Origin: CAYILR01 sp964364175
Lineage (GTDB): Bacteria; Bdellovibrionota; UBA1018
Assembly (NCBI GenBank): GCA_964364175.1
Contig: CAYILR010000019.1
Span: forward strand, 1 to 64,000
Length of the DNA stretch: 64,000 nt
Direction: 5' to 3'
Shown here: positions 33,537-42,239 of the stretch, in pieces
Layout of the letters: every line of letters starts with the position of its first letter
Position numbering within the stretch: position 1 is the first letter of the stretch
Made by a program: the position numbers and the translations under genes
Notes under the pieces: generated by a model
What the model saw: the letters and a program-made list of their open reading frames with translations, nothing else
What the model was told of the DNA's origin: nothing
Database searches by the model: none

Positions 33537-35695
33537 ACGTAAAATCCTTTCCCGCTTTTCGCCATTTCGCGAATTTGAGCGGTGGGTTCGTACATTTTGC
33601 CGAGGCTTGAATACTTCTCGGCAGTTTCAATGATTTTTTTGGCGCCGACTGAATCGGTGTATCGCATTGCACCTCCGCGGAAGGGAGGGAATCCCAATCC
33701 GTAGATCAACGAGATATCGACTTCGGTCGGTGATGCGACGATTTTTTCTTCCAAGCAGCGTGAACATTCAAAAATCATCGGCAACATCATTCGGTCGATG
33801 ATCTCTTGGTCTGTGTGCTCTTTTTGTGACTCGACTCCGGGTTTCAGAATATCCAAAACCTCTGGGCCGATCGCTTTGACGGGTTTGCCTTTCGGATCCT
33901 TCGTGTAGTTGTAGAATCCTTTGCCATTTTTCTGCCCAAAACGCTGAGCCTTGTACTGAAGCTCAATCACGCTGGTGAATTTTTGCTGCATGCGATCGGG
34001 GAATCCTTCCGCCATCACCGCTTGTGCGTGCACAGCCGTGTCGATTCCGACGACGTCGAGCAAGTACGCAGGACCCATAGGCCAACCAAATTTCTCCATG
34101 ATCTTGTCGACGCGCTGGAAATCAGCTCCCTCGCGCATCAGCATTGAGAATCCGCCGAAGTACGGGAACAAGACGCGATTCACTAAGAACCCAGGGCAGT
34201 CATTGACGACCACCGGAGTTTTGCCCATCGCTGCGGCATAAGCCACAGTCGTAGCCACAGCCTTCTCAGAGGATTTCTCCCCGCGAATCACTTCCACCAA
34301 TTGCATTCTATGAACAGGGTTGAAAAAGTGCATTCCCGCGAAATTCTCGGGATGTTTCAAAGCGCGAGCCAAGCGAGAAATCGAAATCGTCGAAGTATTG
34401 CTCGTGATAATCGCGCCGGGTTTTACTTTGGTTTCGAGTTCCGCCAAAACAGTCGATTTGATTTTCTCGTTCTCAACGACCGCCTCGACCACGATATCGA
34501 CTTCCTTCAATTCATCAAACGAAAGCGTCGCGCGAATCATCGACAGAGTCTCCGCCATTTTTGCAGGAGTCGACTTGCCACGCTCGACGTTTTTCGCCAG
34601 CAGCTTGGAAGCCTCGCTCAAACCCAGAGCCAAAGCGGGTTCACGAATATCTTTCATCACCGCAGGAATTTTGCTGACCACGGATTGGTAAGCAATCCCG
34701 CCACCCATGATTCCAGCGCCGAGAACTCCTACGCTCTTCACAGGAGCTGCATTCGGAGCGGCTTTCTTCGCCAATTTTTTCAGATACTGATCACCGAGGA
34801 ACAAACTCACCAACGACATCGCCGCCGGTGTTTTGGTGATCTCAGCAAATCCTTCGGCTTCGATTTTCATCGCTTCGTCGCGAGTCAAGCGCGCGCCTTT
34901 TTCCATCACTTTGATCGCTGCTACAGGAGCCGGATAATTTGGGCCCGCTTGCGCGCCGATGAAGGCTTTGCAAGTTTCAAAAGCCATCATGCTCTCAGTT
35001 TTGTTCAGAGTCAGAGGCGAAGTTTTCATTTTGTTGCGAGCCTTCCAATCCAACTTGCCCGCATTGGCGTCCGCCAGCAAAGTCTCACCCGCTTCACTCA
35101 GTTTATCGAGAGCAACGACAGCATCGACCGCGCCAACTTTCAGCGCTTCCTCAGAGCTATAGTGTTTTCCACTCGCAATCCACTCAGCAGCCGTGTCCAC
35201 GCCACAGAGACGAGGTAGGCGAACCGTGCCACCCCAACCTGGGAAAATTCCCAATTTAGTTTCGGGCAATCCGATTTTGGATTTTGCAGCTGCAATTCGG
35301 TAAGTCGTCGCGAGAGCAATCTCAAATCCACCGCCCAACGAAAATCCCTTGATCAAAGTGACCGAAGGAACCGGCAGATCTTCCATCTTTGAAAACAAAG
35401 TTTGAATTTCGCTGATCCAAGCCGTGAGCACGGTGTTTTCTTTTTTGAAGTGTTCGACAAACTCAGGAATATTCGCGCCGAGAATGAAAGCATCCTTCGC
35501 GCTCGAGAGAATCAAACCCTTGAGCGACGAATCGCTTTGAACCTTCTCAAAAGCCGTCCGAAAATCCGCCAGCATCTTCGCGCTGAAAGTGTTTACCGAT
35601 TCACCTTTGCAATCAAAAACGATTTCGTGAAAACCCTGAGGTGTTTTGACGAGTTGAACGCAAGGACCATCATACAAAGTTTGAGAATTTGCCAT
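33533..35695 (-). CDS. fadB: Multifunctional fatty-acid oxidation protein (FadB/FadJ-like)
   Basis: 720 aa. The N-terminal enoyl-CoA hydratase part contains SLGGGFEIALATTYRIAA and GLPETKLGIFPGWGGTVRLPR. The C-terminal 3-hydroxyacyl-CoA dehydrogenase part has the NAD motif GVLGAGIMGGGIAY (near residue 325), SNTSTISIS, FNPVHRMQLVEVI and the second helical domain with NDCPGFLVNRVL. It performs hydration and oxidation in beta-oxidation, passing product to the thiolase encoded directly downstream. Confidence 0.94.
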   Translation of the reverse strand: MANSQTLYDGPCVQLVKTPQGFHEIVFDCKGESVNTFSAKMLADFRTAFEKVQSDSSLKGLILSSAKDAFILGANIPEFVEHFKKENTVLTAWISEIQTLFSKMEDLPVPSVTLIKGFSLGGGFEIALATTYRIAAAKSKIGLPETKLGIFPGWGGTVRLPRLCGVDTAAEWIASGKHYSSEEALKVGAVDAVVALDKLSEAGETLLADANAGKLDWKARNKMKTSPLTLNKTESMMAFETCKAFIGAQAGPNYPAPVAAIKVMEKGARLTRDEAMKIEAEGFAEITKTPAAMSLVSLFLGDQYLKKLAKKAAPNAAPVKSVGVLGAGIMGGGIAYQSVVSKIPAVMKDIREPALALGLSEASKLLAKNVERGKSTPAKMAETLSMIRATLSFDELKEVDIVVEAVVENEKIKSTVLAELETKVKPGAIITSNTSTISISRLARALKHPENFAGMHFFNPVHRMQLVEVIRGEKSSEKAVATTVAYAAAMGKTPVVVNDCPGFLVNRVLFPYFGGFSMLMREGADFQRVDKIMEKFGWPMGPAYLLDVVGIDTAVHAQAVMAEGFPDRMQQKFTSVIELQYKAQRFGQKNGKGFYNYTKDPKGKPVKAIGPEVLDILKPGVESQKEHTDQEIIDRMMLPMIFECSRCLEEKIVASPTEVDISLIYGLGFPPFRGGAMRYTDSVGAKKIIETAEKYSSLGKMYEPTAQIREMAKSGKGFYV

Positions 35696-35765
35696 GTGTG
35701 CAAACGTCTTTCATGGCGGGGGGGAATGCAAGAGGAAAAGCATTATCTCAGAGCATCAATTTTGA

Positions 35766-37252
35766 CTAGAGTCGGTCGCGGGTATCGAACCAACCGACTG
35801 GAATAATAAGAAATGCGCTCAATCCCTGGTCGGCTCTCACAGCGATTTTGCTCAGCGAACTGACCATGACGTCCAGGGTGCAGTCCACCGTTTTGGCGTT
35901 ATTAAAAGCCTGATCATACCATCCACAATTGTAGGCGACAGGAGTATGATCAACGGGATACGCAGTAAATCTAATCGATGTACTGGTGTTGGTGTTATTC
36001 GCCCTAAAAATAAATCTTCCGATGGTGCTCGGGGGGATAGAAACCGTTGGCATGAGTGGGGGAGACGTAGCTGTATCGATAGTAGCTCCACCTATTCCAC
36101 AGGTTCCAGCAGTTCCTGGTAAATCACAATCACTCGCAAGCACTACATATTCAAAGTAATCGCCTCTCTGAACGAAATTACGAATACTGCCGGCACCATC
36201 CGTTCTGATCGTACCGACGCGGCGTTTCTTGGTCCAAAGCACAGTTGGCATGGTGGGAGCAGTAGCGCTAGTCGAAAGCAAAACATCTGTTTCATTGGTG
36301 CTCGGTTTTCCGATCAAAAATACATAATACCAAGTACTGGCAGCAACAGCACCTGAATCAAGTGCTCCTCCTGCTGTACCAGCACTCCAAGCACCAGTGG
36401 TTTTTGTCCAAGCTGAAGTTAAACTTAAATCCATTCCACTGCTCCAGGTCGCATCATCCGAGCGCGCCGAGCCAATGGCTATTCCGATGGTGGTCGCATT
36501 GCTGTACGACAGTGTTGTTGCCCACAAGTGGCCCGGGGGATAAATTCCGGTGCTTGCAGAAACAGCAAGTGAACCATTCACGGTCAGGGTTCCGTTGATC
36601 GTCATTCCTCCAAACGTGGGTGTCGAAGTAGTATTGATGTCTTGAGGACCCGAAAGAGTGATAGTTCCCGCTCCATTGGTGACAGTCACCCGGTCGGTGT
36701 CACCGGAGGTAAAATGCTGGTCTGGTTGGCAGTTGCTGTTAAAGTAGCAGGAACCCAAGTGCCAGCTGTGTTGTTAAAAACCAAAGTTTGCCCTGCAGCA
36801 GAACCAGCGGCACTCACTGAGTTGCCTCGAATAGATGTAGCATCTGCGGCTCCTACCACAGTGAGGGGAGTCCATTTAGAAGTAGCAGAATTCCATCCCA
36901 GGACTTGGTTGTTCGTGATTGAACTGAGAGCGCTAGCATTAACTTCGAGTCCAGCAACATAACTGTCCGAATAAGTTTTAGTCGCCGCATGAAGTCCTGA
37001 CGAAGGAGCTCCCGAAAGAACCAATGCCCCACTCATCGTTCCTCCGGCCAGAGGTAAATAAGCTTGTGAGAGCTTAGCAGGAGTCACTGCTGCATCTTTA
37101 ATTTTAGCAGTCGTCACTGAGTCATCAGCCGGTTCGCTGCTGCTCGCTTCAGAGGTGAGTCCATTGTCGTCGATAGCAGGACGGCAGGCCGAAACGGCGC
37201 ACACCATCGCAATCAGCATAGATGAAAATTTAAACCAACGTACTGCGTTCAT
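35766..37252 (-). pseudogene. Fibre-like lipoprotein with phage-tail-type repeats, frameshifted
   Basis: Two overlapping frames (37252-36686 and 36758-35766) look like one protein of about 495 aa split by a -1 shift near 36707. The first has a lipobox (AVSAC, Cys23), a Thr/Ala-rich stretch, and LPLAGGTMSGALVLSGAPSS with AATKTYSDSYV, a repeat typical of phage tail-fibre shafts. The second continues with FTSGDTDRVTVTNGAGTITL, a beta-rich shaft and a C-terminal domain with few Cys residues. Restoring one base, for example one C before CATTTT, would rejoin them. It resembles chimeric trimeric adhesins described in predatory Bdellovibrio. It may be a true pseudogene, phase-variable, or an assembly error. 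Confidence 0.7.
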
Positions 37253-37417
37253 AACACTATCATTATAGCGTCAATTTATGAGTTAAATTGTTAAATAATA
37301 AAAGTTAATTTTTTCTGAATTAACAATTATGGCATTTAAAAATGCCTATGAATCCAAGTTGCGTCTTTGGTGTGATCTACAGACTTATTGGATCGAGACC
37401 GTAAATTTATAATTATG

Positions 37418-37474
37418 TTATGTCATATTATGTCATATTTAAAATTGACAAATTATGACAGTCTAAGGTAGACT
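37418..37474 (+). promoter_or_regulatory. Promoter with tandem operator repeats for the DUF4258 gene
   Basis: TTATGTCATAT occurs twice with a 10-bp period (37418-37428, 37428-37438), and its core returns inverted as TATGACA at 37454-37460. A perfect TTGACA (37445-37450) and TAGACT (37469-37474, 4/6) lie 18 bases apart between and after these sites. A start near 37481 would leave about five bases before the ATG at 37486. This looks like an autoregulated toxin-antitoxin-type promoter. Confidence 0.55.
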
Positions 37475-37485
37475 TAGATTCGTAG

Positions 37486-37749
37486 ATGCAGGCTCGTTTT
37501 CAAAACAAAAAATATGAAGTTGTTCTGACCGAGCATGCAAAATTGCAGATGAGTTTGCGGAATATTAGCGAGGCAGAAGTACTTGAGGTGATTGAAACAG
37601 AAGAAGCTAAAGCAAAAGAAATGGAAAATCGGTTTTGGGTTTTTAAGACGTTGAAAGGGCGAGACGATAATATGGTTTCGTTGTCCATCTCGATAGAAAG
37701 CCCACGATTAATCGTGATCACGACGATGATCAATTGGAGTCCGAAATGA
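37486..37749 (+). CDS. DUF4258 protein, RelE-like toxin candidate
   Basis: 87 aa. YEVVLTEHAKLQMSLRNISEAEVLEVIET matches the DUF4258 pattern (HAxxRMxxRxI, then a V-rich helix), a small fold related to RelE/BrnT-type toxins. The end, SLSISIESPRLIVITTMI, is the last beta strand pair. The stop overlaps the next gene's start as ATGA, the usual toxin-antitoxin layout. No ribosome site is seen, fitting a nearly leaderless mRNA. Toxic activity is inference. Confidence 0.75.
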   Translation: MQARFQNKKYEVVLTEHAKLQMSLRNISEAEVLEVIETEEAKAKEMENRFWVFKTLKGRDDNMVSLSISIESPRLIVITTMINWSPK

Positions 37750-38060
37750 AGATTACATATGACAAGCAAGCCGATGCAATGGCGGTGATTTTTGAGGAGA
37801 ATGCTAGAATTTCCAAAGACGTGGAGGTTGCTCAGAATGTTTTTGCTGGATTTGACCGTGCTGGGAAGCTCGTTGAGATTCAAATGCTGGAAATCTCAAA
37901 ACATCAAGCTCCTTGGTTTACTTTGGAGGCTGCGGCCAAATACCTGAATCTCTCGGAGCGCACGCTTTTGAGATGGATCAAGAGTGGTAAAATCAAACCT
38001 TCGAAGGTGGGTAGGGAATATCGTATTAAGCCGAGTGACTTGAAAAAAATTGCTTCTTAG
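37746..38060 (+). CDS. DUF2283 plus MerR/excisionase-type HTH fusion, antitoxin candidate
   Basis: 104 aa from the ATG at 37746 (GGAG six bases upstream). Residues 1-50 are a DUF2283 domain (KITYDKQADAMAVIF to KLVEIQMLEIS). Residues 55-104 form an excisionase-type helix-turn-helix (WFTLEAAAKYLNLSERTLLR, then WIKSGKIKPSKVGREYRI). DUF2283 often follows DUF4258; the added DNA-binding domain would let it repress the promoter at 37418-37474. Its stop overlaps the stop of the convergent gene by 4 nt. Confidence 0.78.
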   Translation: MKITYDKQADAMAVIFEENARISKDVEVAQNVFAGFDRAGKLVEIQMLEISKHQAPWFTLEAAAKYLNLSERTLLRWIKSGKIKPSKVGREYRIKPSDLKKIAS

Positions 38061-38251
38061 GGTTTGTCTGCCTGTTTTTTTTGAAGTAGATCGAGCTCTT
38101 TGACGAGGTCGCCAAATGTTCTTTTGAGAAAACGCTGACGTTCTAAGTATCGGCGTTTTTTCTCGCGGACCACCCTAGGAAAGGCATCCAGTGCTGCTTG
38201 AATCTCCCTCAATTTTTTTTGGTATTCTGAGCTCATTTTAGGTTTCGACAT
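38057..38251 (-). CDS. Small charged helical protein downstream of zeta toxin
   Basis: 64 aa, almost wholly helical, Lys/Arg-rich (EYQKKLREIQAALDAFPRVV, REKKRRYLERQRFLKR). It starts 3 nt after the zeta-toxin stop, so the two are co-translated. It could be the antitoxin, though known epsilon antitoxins usually precede zeta and are about 90 aa. Family not recognised. Confidence 0.6.
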   Translation of the reverse strand: MSKPKMSSEYQKKLREIQAALDAFPRVVREKKRRYLERQRFLKRTFGDLVKELDLLQKKQADKP

Positions 38252-38254
38252 GGG

Positions 38255-38842
38255 CTATTCCTCTTTTCCTTTGAGGAAGGATTTTTCGAAATCTAGCTGA
38301 TCAGGGTGATTGAGTGCCTGGAAGTTTTGACGCGACATCACTAATTTGGGTTTCTTGGCGGAATTATTAAAAACAAACCAATCGCTGGCAAGAGGTCGAT
38401 ATACATTCCAAAAATTTAAGAAAGCTTTTGGATATCGTCTGAGTACTACGTCGCGAGGGATAAAGTGTCCGCCCGACTTTACTCTAGCTTTGATTCTTTT
38501 AATATTGTCAGTCACTTTTTCTAAGTAAAGAAAGTACAGGTCAATCTGATAACCCTTCTCGATGGCTTTGCTGAGAATAGGTGCCCATGTTTTTCCGGAA
38601 AGTGTGGATTCAAAAGCAAACGATTCACCTTGTTCAATTGCCCTTTGGATCCGGGTCAGCATGATTCGCCCAGCATGAAAAGCTGCTTTCTCTGTGTTGA
38701 ACGGAGAAATGCCGGCAGCAATGATGTCTGGGTTAATAAACACGGGTGAGTGCTTTTTTCCGACCAGAAAAGTCTCAGCAAAAGTAGTTTTCCCGCTGCC
38801 GTTTGGCCCTGCAATGATTTCAATTTTGGGTGTTGCTGTCAC
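38255..38842 (-). CDS. Zeta-toxin family P-loop kinase
   Basis: 195 aa. Walker A is AGPNGSGKTTFAE (residues 11-23), followed by FINPDIIAAGISPFN and FAFESTLSG, which match zeta-toxin-like kinases that phosphorylate UDP-N-acetylglucosamine or related sugars. RIKARVKSGGHFIPRDVVLRRY carries the conserved Arg residues, as in the stand-alone group. With the small basic protein downstream it makes a possible toxin-antitoxin pair, back to back with the DUF4258 module. Confidence 0.85.
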   Translation of the reverse strand: MTATPKIEIIAGPNGSGKTTFAETFLVGKKHSPVFINPDIIAAGISPFNTEKAAFHAGRIMLTRIQRAIEQGESFAFESTLSGKTWAPILSKAIEKGYQIDLYFLYLEKVTDNIKRIKARVKSGGHFIPRDVVLRRYPKAFLNFWNVYRPLASDWFVFNNSAKKPKLVMSRQNFQALNHPDQLDFEKSFLKGKEE

Positions 38843-38925
38843 TCTTCATGTTTATCAGAGGCGGTGAGGTACCCGCAACTACGATAAATTGCGTGATTCG
38901 TGCAATGGGAGGATAGAGTTTTAGC

Positions 38926-38981
38926 TCAGGCACAACCTGCTGAACTGATAAAAAATTCGTAGTTCAGCAGGTTGTGCTTGA
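38926..38981. terminator. 21-bp hairpin downstream of the peptide transporter
   Basis: A stem of about 21 bp with one G-U-type pair (perfect core 38931-38946 with 38961-38976) has a 14-nt AT-rich loop. It lies between the POT transporter stop (39014) and the zeta-toxin start (38842), both on the minus strand. The arm half-site TGCTGAACT appears a third time at 38993-39001. No T-tract follows, so it may instead be a protein-binding site or a repeat. Confidence 0.5.
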
Positions 38982-39013
38982 TGGCTTCAATATGCTGAAC
39001 TATGTCAGATCAC

Positions 39014-40396
39014 CTAAACCGCATGCGCCTTAGAAGTCTGCATCCAAGCCTTGCCCTTGTACCGAATCGCGCTCCAGATAAAGACCAGCGACACCGCGCC
39101 CATCAGAGCAGCAAAGAAGAGATAGTAGTCCGCACCCTGGAATCGGTTGAGCTGCGTAACAACCGCGGTCAGCATATTGCCCGCAAAAACAGTCATCAGC
39201 CAGAAGCCCATGATTGTGCTCTTCATCGCACGAGGGGCTTGGGTATAGGCGAATTCTAGTCCAGTGACGGAGATCAGCACCTCCGCAGCGGTGATGATGA
39301 GGTAGGGGATGAATTGCCATGCGATCGAAACCGTGTGCCCAGTATCCAGCAGGTATTCCAACCAAGCCGCGAAAACAAAGGACGCCCCTGCCAAAACCAT
39401 TCCGGCTGACATTTTGCGGAGGGGAGTGACGACGTATCCAAATCGCTCCACGCCCGGATAAAGGAACCTGGTGAAAAGTGGAATCATCAACATCACTAGA
39501 ATTGGGTTGATGGCAGAAATCTGCGAGGACTCGAGTTGTATCCCAAAAATCACACGATCCATCCGATCAGCTTGTAGAACCCAGCTCGAACCGTGTTGAT
39601 CAAAAAGTGCCCAGAATACGGACACGGTCGCGAAAACTTTGAAAAGTCGAGCGACGGCTTGTGCGCCTTCGATTTGTTCCGCATTAAAGTACTTCGCAGC
39701 TGGTTTCCAAAAATCCCCGCCAGACTTTCCCTTAATTTGCAGCCAAATCGCCGTGCCGATGATTTTTAGGAACCCAGGTTCCTTAGAATTCCGCGCCGGA
39801 GGAACATGCACATAATCATGCCGCCCCAACCAGAAAACCCAAGTCGCAATCGCCATCAACACACCGGGGATCGCGAAAGCCACGCCTGCGCCATGAGTTT
39901 TCAACAAATAAGGAATTAGTAGAGTGGAAAAAAACGACCCAAAATTAATAATCCAATAAAACGCACCAAAGACCTTCTCAACGAGGTGTTGATTCTTCTC
40001 GCTAAATTGATCGCCGACGTGAGCCGAAACACAGGGCTTGATCCCGCCCGAACCGAGCGCAATCAAGGCTAACCCGGCATACAATCCCGCCGTGCTCTCA
40101 AACATCGACAAAACCGCGTGCCCCGCGCAATAAACCAGGGACAGATACAAAATCGTCTTATATTTTCCCAGCCATCGATCCGAAATATAAGCTCCGAGCA
40201 AGGGCAACAAGTAAACCGCGCTTGAGAAAAGGTGGAAGGTTGTTTTGGCTTTGATCGCCTCCATCCCCAGCTGGTGAACCATGAAGACCACGAGGATGCT
40301 GCGCATTCCGTAGTAACTGAATCGTTCGCATCCTTCGTTTCCGATGATATACCGAATTTGCTTGGGGAATTTTTGTGAACTAGGTTTCGTTGCCAT
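39014..40396 (-). CDS. POT/PTR2 proton-dependent oligopeptide transporter
   Basis: 460 aa, about 12 membrane helices. The family signature ExxERFxYYG appears as EGCERFSYYGMR in helix 1 (residues 20-31), and SGGIKPCVSAHVGDQF is the second PTR2 motif. FYWIINFGSFFSTLLIPY is helix 5. It imports di- and tripeptides with protons, fitting a peptide-feeding organism. A short 47-base gap separates it from the divergent GST-like gene. Confidence 0.94.
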   Translation of the reverse strand: MATKPSSQKFPKQIRYIIGNEGCERFSYYGMRSILVVFMVHQLGMEAIKAKTTFHLFSSAVYLLPLLGAYISDRWLGKYKTILYLSLVYCAGHAVLSMFESTAGLYAGLALIALGSGGIKPCVSAHVGDQFSEKNQHLVEKVFGAFYWIINFGSFFSTLLIPYLLKTHGAGVAFAIPGVLMAIATWVFWLGRHDYVHVPPARNSKEPGFLKIIGTAIWLQIKGKSGGDFWKPAAKYFNAEQIEGAQAVARLFKVFATVSVFWALFDQHGSSWVLQADRMDRVIFGIQLESSQISAINPILVMLMIPLFTRFLYPGVERFGYVVTPLRKMSAGMVLAGASFVFAAWLEYLLDTGHTVSIAWQFIPYLIITAAEVLISVTGLEFAYTQAPRAMKSTIMGFWLMTVFAGNMLTAVVTQLNRFQGADYYLFFAALMGAVSLVFIWSAIRYKGKAWMQTSKAHAV

Positions 40397-40443
40397 GAAA
40401 AAAACCTAGCATAGGGTTTTGGGCAATACGAAAGGAAAAAACC

Positions 40444-41202
40444 ATGGAATTGATCGGTATTGGCTACTCTCCTTGGACCGAAAAAGCGCGTTGGGCGCTC
40501 AGTTATCACCAAATTCCGTATCGTTATCATGAACATTTGCTGATTTTTGGGGTTCCGGCTCTGCGATGGAAGCTGAAAAAATGGTCAGGCGGTGTTACGG
40601 TTCCTGCTTTGATTGATGACGAAAACGGTGTTCGCCTGATGGACAGTTTTGATATCGCAAAATACGCCGATCAAATTGGCAAAGCTGAAACGCTTTTCCC
40701 CGAGGAGCTTTTGCAAGGAATCGAGCATCTCAATTCATTGAGCGAAGAAGCACTGGATGCGGCCAGGGCTTGGGTGATGGATCGGGTTTTGAAAAATCGC
40801 GATATGCAGTTGGAGAATATTCCAAATTTTATTCCCGGATTCGTTCGGTCGTCGTCGGCCTGGATGACTCGGATGGGTCTCAGTTATTTGGATTACGAAT
40901 TCGGAGTATCAGCAAAAGTTCTCGAGCAAAGATTGGCCGATATGCGCCGGGTTTTGAGTGAGTTTCAAAAAATCCTGCGTGAGAAAAATTTCGGATTTGT
41001 TTTGGGAAATCGATTTACCTATGCAGATTTGCTCGTAGCAGCCACCATTCAAATTGTTCGCCCTGAGGCGGGATTCGCACAAAGGAAAATGGGCCCATCG
41101 ATGAGAGTGGCTTGGGAGACGCCCGAACTTCTGAGTGAGTTCAAAGATCTTCTCGAGTGGCGCGATCAAATGTATGCTCAATATAGATTGATTAAAAAAT
41201 GA
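40444..41202 (+). CDS. Glutathione S-transferase-like protein
   Basis: 252 aa. The N-terminal thioredoxin-like domain (MELIGIGYSPWTEKARWALS) ends with the cis-Pro region VTVPALIDDENGVRLMDSFDIAKYAD, and a helical C-terminal domain follows (YADLLVAATIQIVRP). Ser in SPW replaces the usual catalytic Cys/Ser context, so the activity is uncertain. Its stop overlaps the methyltransferase start as ATGA, linking the two in one transcript. Confidence 0.8.
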   Translation: MELIGIGYSPWTEKARWALSYHQIPYRYHEHLLIFGVPALRWKLKKWSGGVTVPALIDDENGVRLMDSFDIAKYADQIGKAETLFPEELLQGIEHLNSLSEEALDAARAWVMDRVLKNRDMQLENIPNFIPGFVRSSSAWMTRMGLSYLDYEFGVSAKVLEQRLADMRRVLSEFQKILREKNFGFVLGNRFTYADLLVAATIQIVRPEAGFAQRKMGPSMRVAWETPELLSEFKDLLEWRDQMYAQYRLIKK

Positions 41203-42239
41203 GTTCAGATCAGTTTCATTTCACCACTTGTCAGATCGGTGCTGAGAAGGCTCTCAAAGCAGAATTTGCACGCGAGCATCCATCTTTGAAACCCGCATTT
41301 GCTCGCCCGGGATTTGTGACGTTCAAGGGGCAGGGAGATATGACCTCTGTTTTTGCCCGTGCCTCAGGTTTGAGTTTTGGCAAGGCTGCGAGTGAAGATG
41401 AGCTGGCAGAAATTTTGCCGAAAATTTTGGAAAATCTTGCAGTACCTCTCGGGAAAAAAACCCGTCTCCATGTCTGGGAACGAGATCGTTTTACCGTGGG
41501 AGAGGAGCCGCCCACTTATACCCGCGACGCTCGAGTAAAAAAAATTCGAGCGCGATTGTTGAAGCTCCTCGCCGTAGAAAAAGAATCCGAACCCGAAGTC
41601 GGCGACACGGTCCTCGATGTGATCGATGTGGACGAAAATCTGTGGTGGATTGGAACGCACACTCATGCAGTGGATCGGTCAGTCTATCCCGGAGGGGTTC
41701 CGAGTATTACTCTGCCCGAGAATGCCCCATCACGCGCGTATCTCAAACTCCGAGAAGCCCTGCTATGGAGTCGGGTACCCATGCAAAAAGGAGATCTAGC
41801 AGTGGAATTGGGGAGTGCGCCCGGTGGTGCGAGCTATGCTCTGCTGGAAGACGGCCTGCGAGTCATCGGAATCGATCCGGGCGATATGGATCCAAAAATT
41901 ATTTCACATCCCCAGTTTAGGCATCTGCAAATCGGGGCTTTGTCGGTGCAGGCAAAACAAGTTCAGGATGCCCAGTGGTTTTTGATGGATGTCAACATCG
42001 AGCCTAAGCAAGCGATTCCCTGGGCAGAGATGATCACGAAGCAAATCGGAGATTCTTTGCTGGGTGTGATTCTCACGATCAAGTTGAATCAATGGAGCTT
42101 GGCCGAAAAAATCCCGAATTATCTCGATGCGGTCCGAGCGGTGGGAATGACCAAAGTTCGTGCTCGGCAACTGGCATTCAACAAGCAAGAGATTTGCGTG
42201 TACGGCCTGACCCGAAAAGGCGCGGCACGGTTGCGCTAG
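41199..42239 (+). CDS. RlmM-like 23S rRNA ribose methyltransferase
   Basis: 346 aa. An N-terminal THUMP-like region (FHFTTCQIGAEKALKAEFAR) precedes an FtsJ/RrmJ-type SAM domain: DLAVELGSAPGGASYALLE is the SAM motif, DPGDMD the acidic loop, VNIEPKQAIPWAE and VILTIKLNQW with the catalytic Lys. RlmM methylates C2498 of 23S rRNA; the domain order agrees, but the target is inferred. Its stop shares 4 nt with the stop of the convergent gene (42236). Confidence 0.8.
   Translation: MSSDQFHFTTCQIGAEKALKAEFAREHPSLKPAFARPGFVTFKGQGDMTSVFARASGLSFGKAASEDELAEILPKILENLAVPLGKKTRLHVWERDRFTVGEEPPTYTRDARVKKIRARLLKLLAVEKESEPEVGDTVLDVIDVDENLWWIGTHTHAVDRSVYPGGVPSITLPENAPSRAYLKLREALLWSRVPMQKGDLAVELGSAPGGASYALLEDGLRVIGIDPGDMDPKIISHPQFRHLQIGALSVQAKQVQDAQWFLMDVNIEPKQAIPWAEMITKQIGDSLLGVILTIKLNQWSLAEKIPNYLDAVRAVGMTKVRARQLAFNKQEICVYGLTRKGAARLR

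Noticed and set aside
32502..33542. 346-codon frame antisense to the thiolase gene
   Set aside because: His/Arg/Ser-rich shadow of fadA with no recognisable motif.
34301..35218. 305-codon frame antisense to the FadB-like gene
   Set aside because: Shadow of a complete, motif-rich gene.
38926..39004. CRISPR-like repeats around TGCTGAACT
   Set aside because: Only an inverted pair and one extra half-site; no regular spacers.
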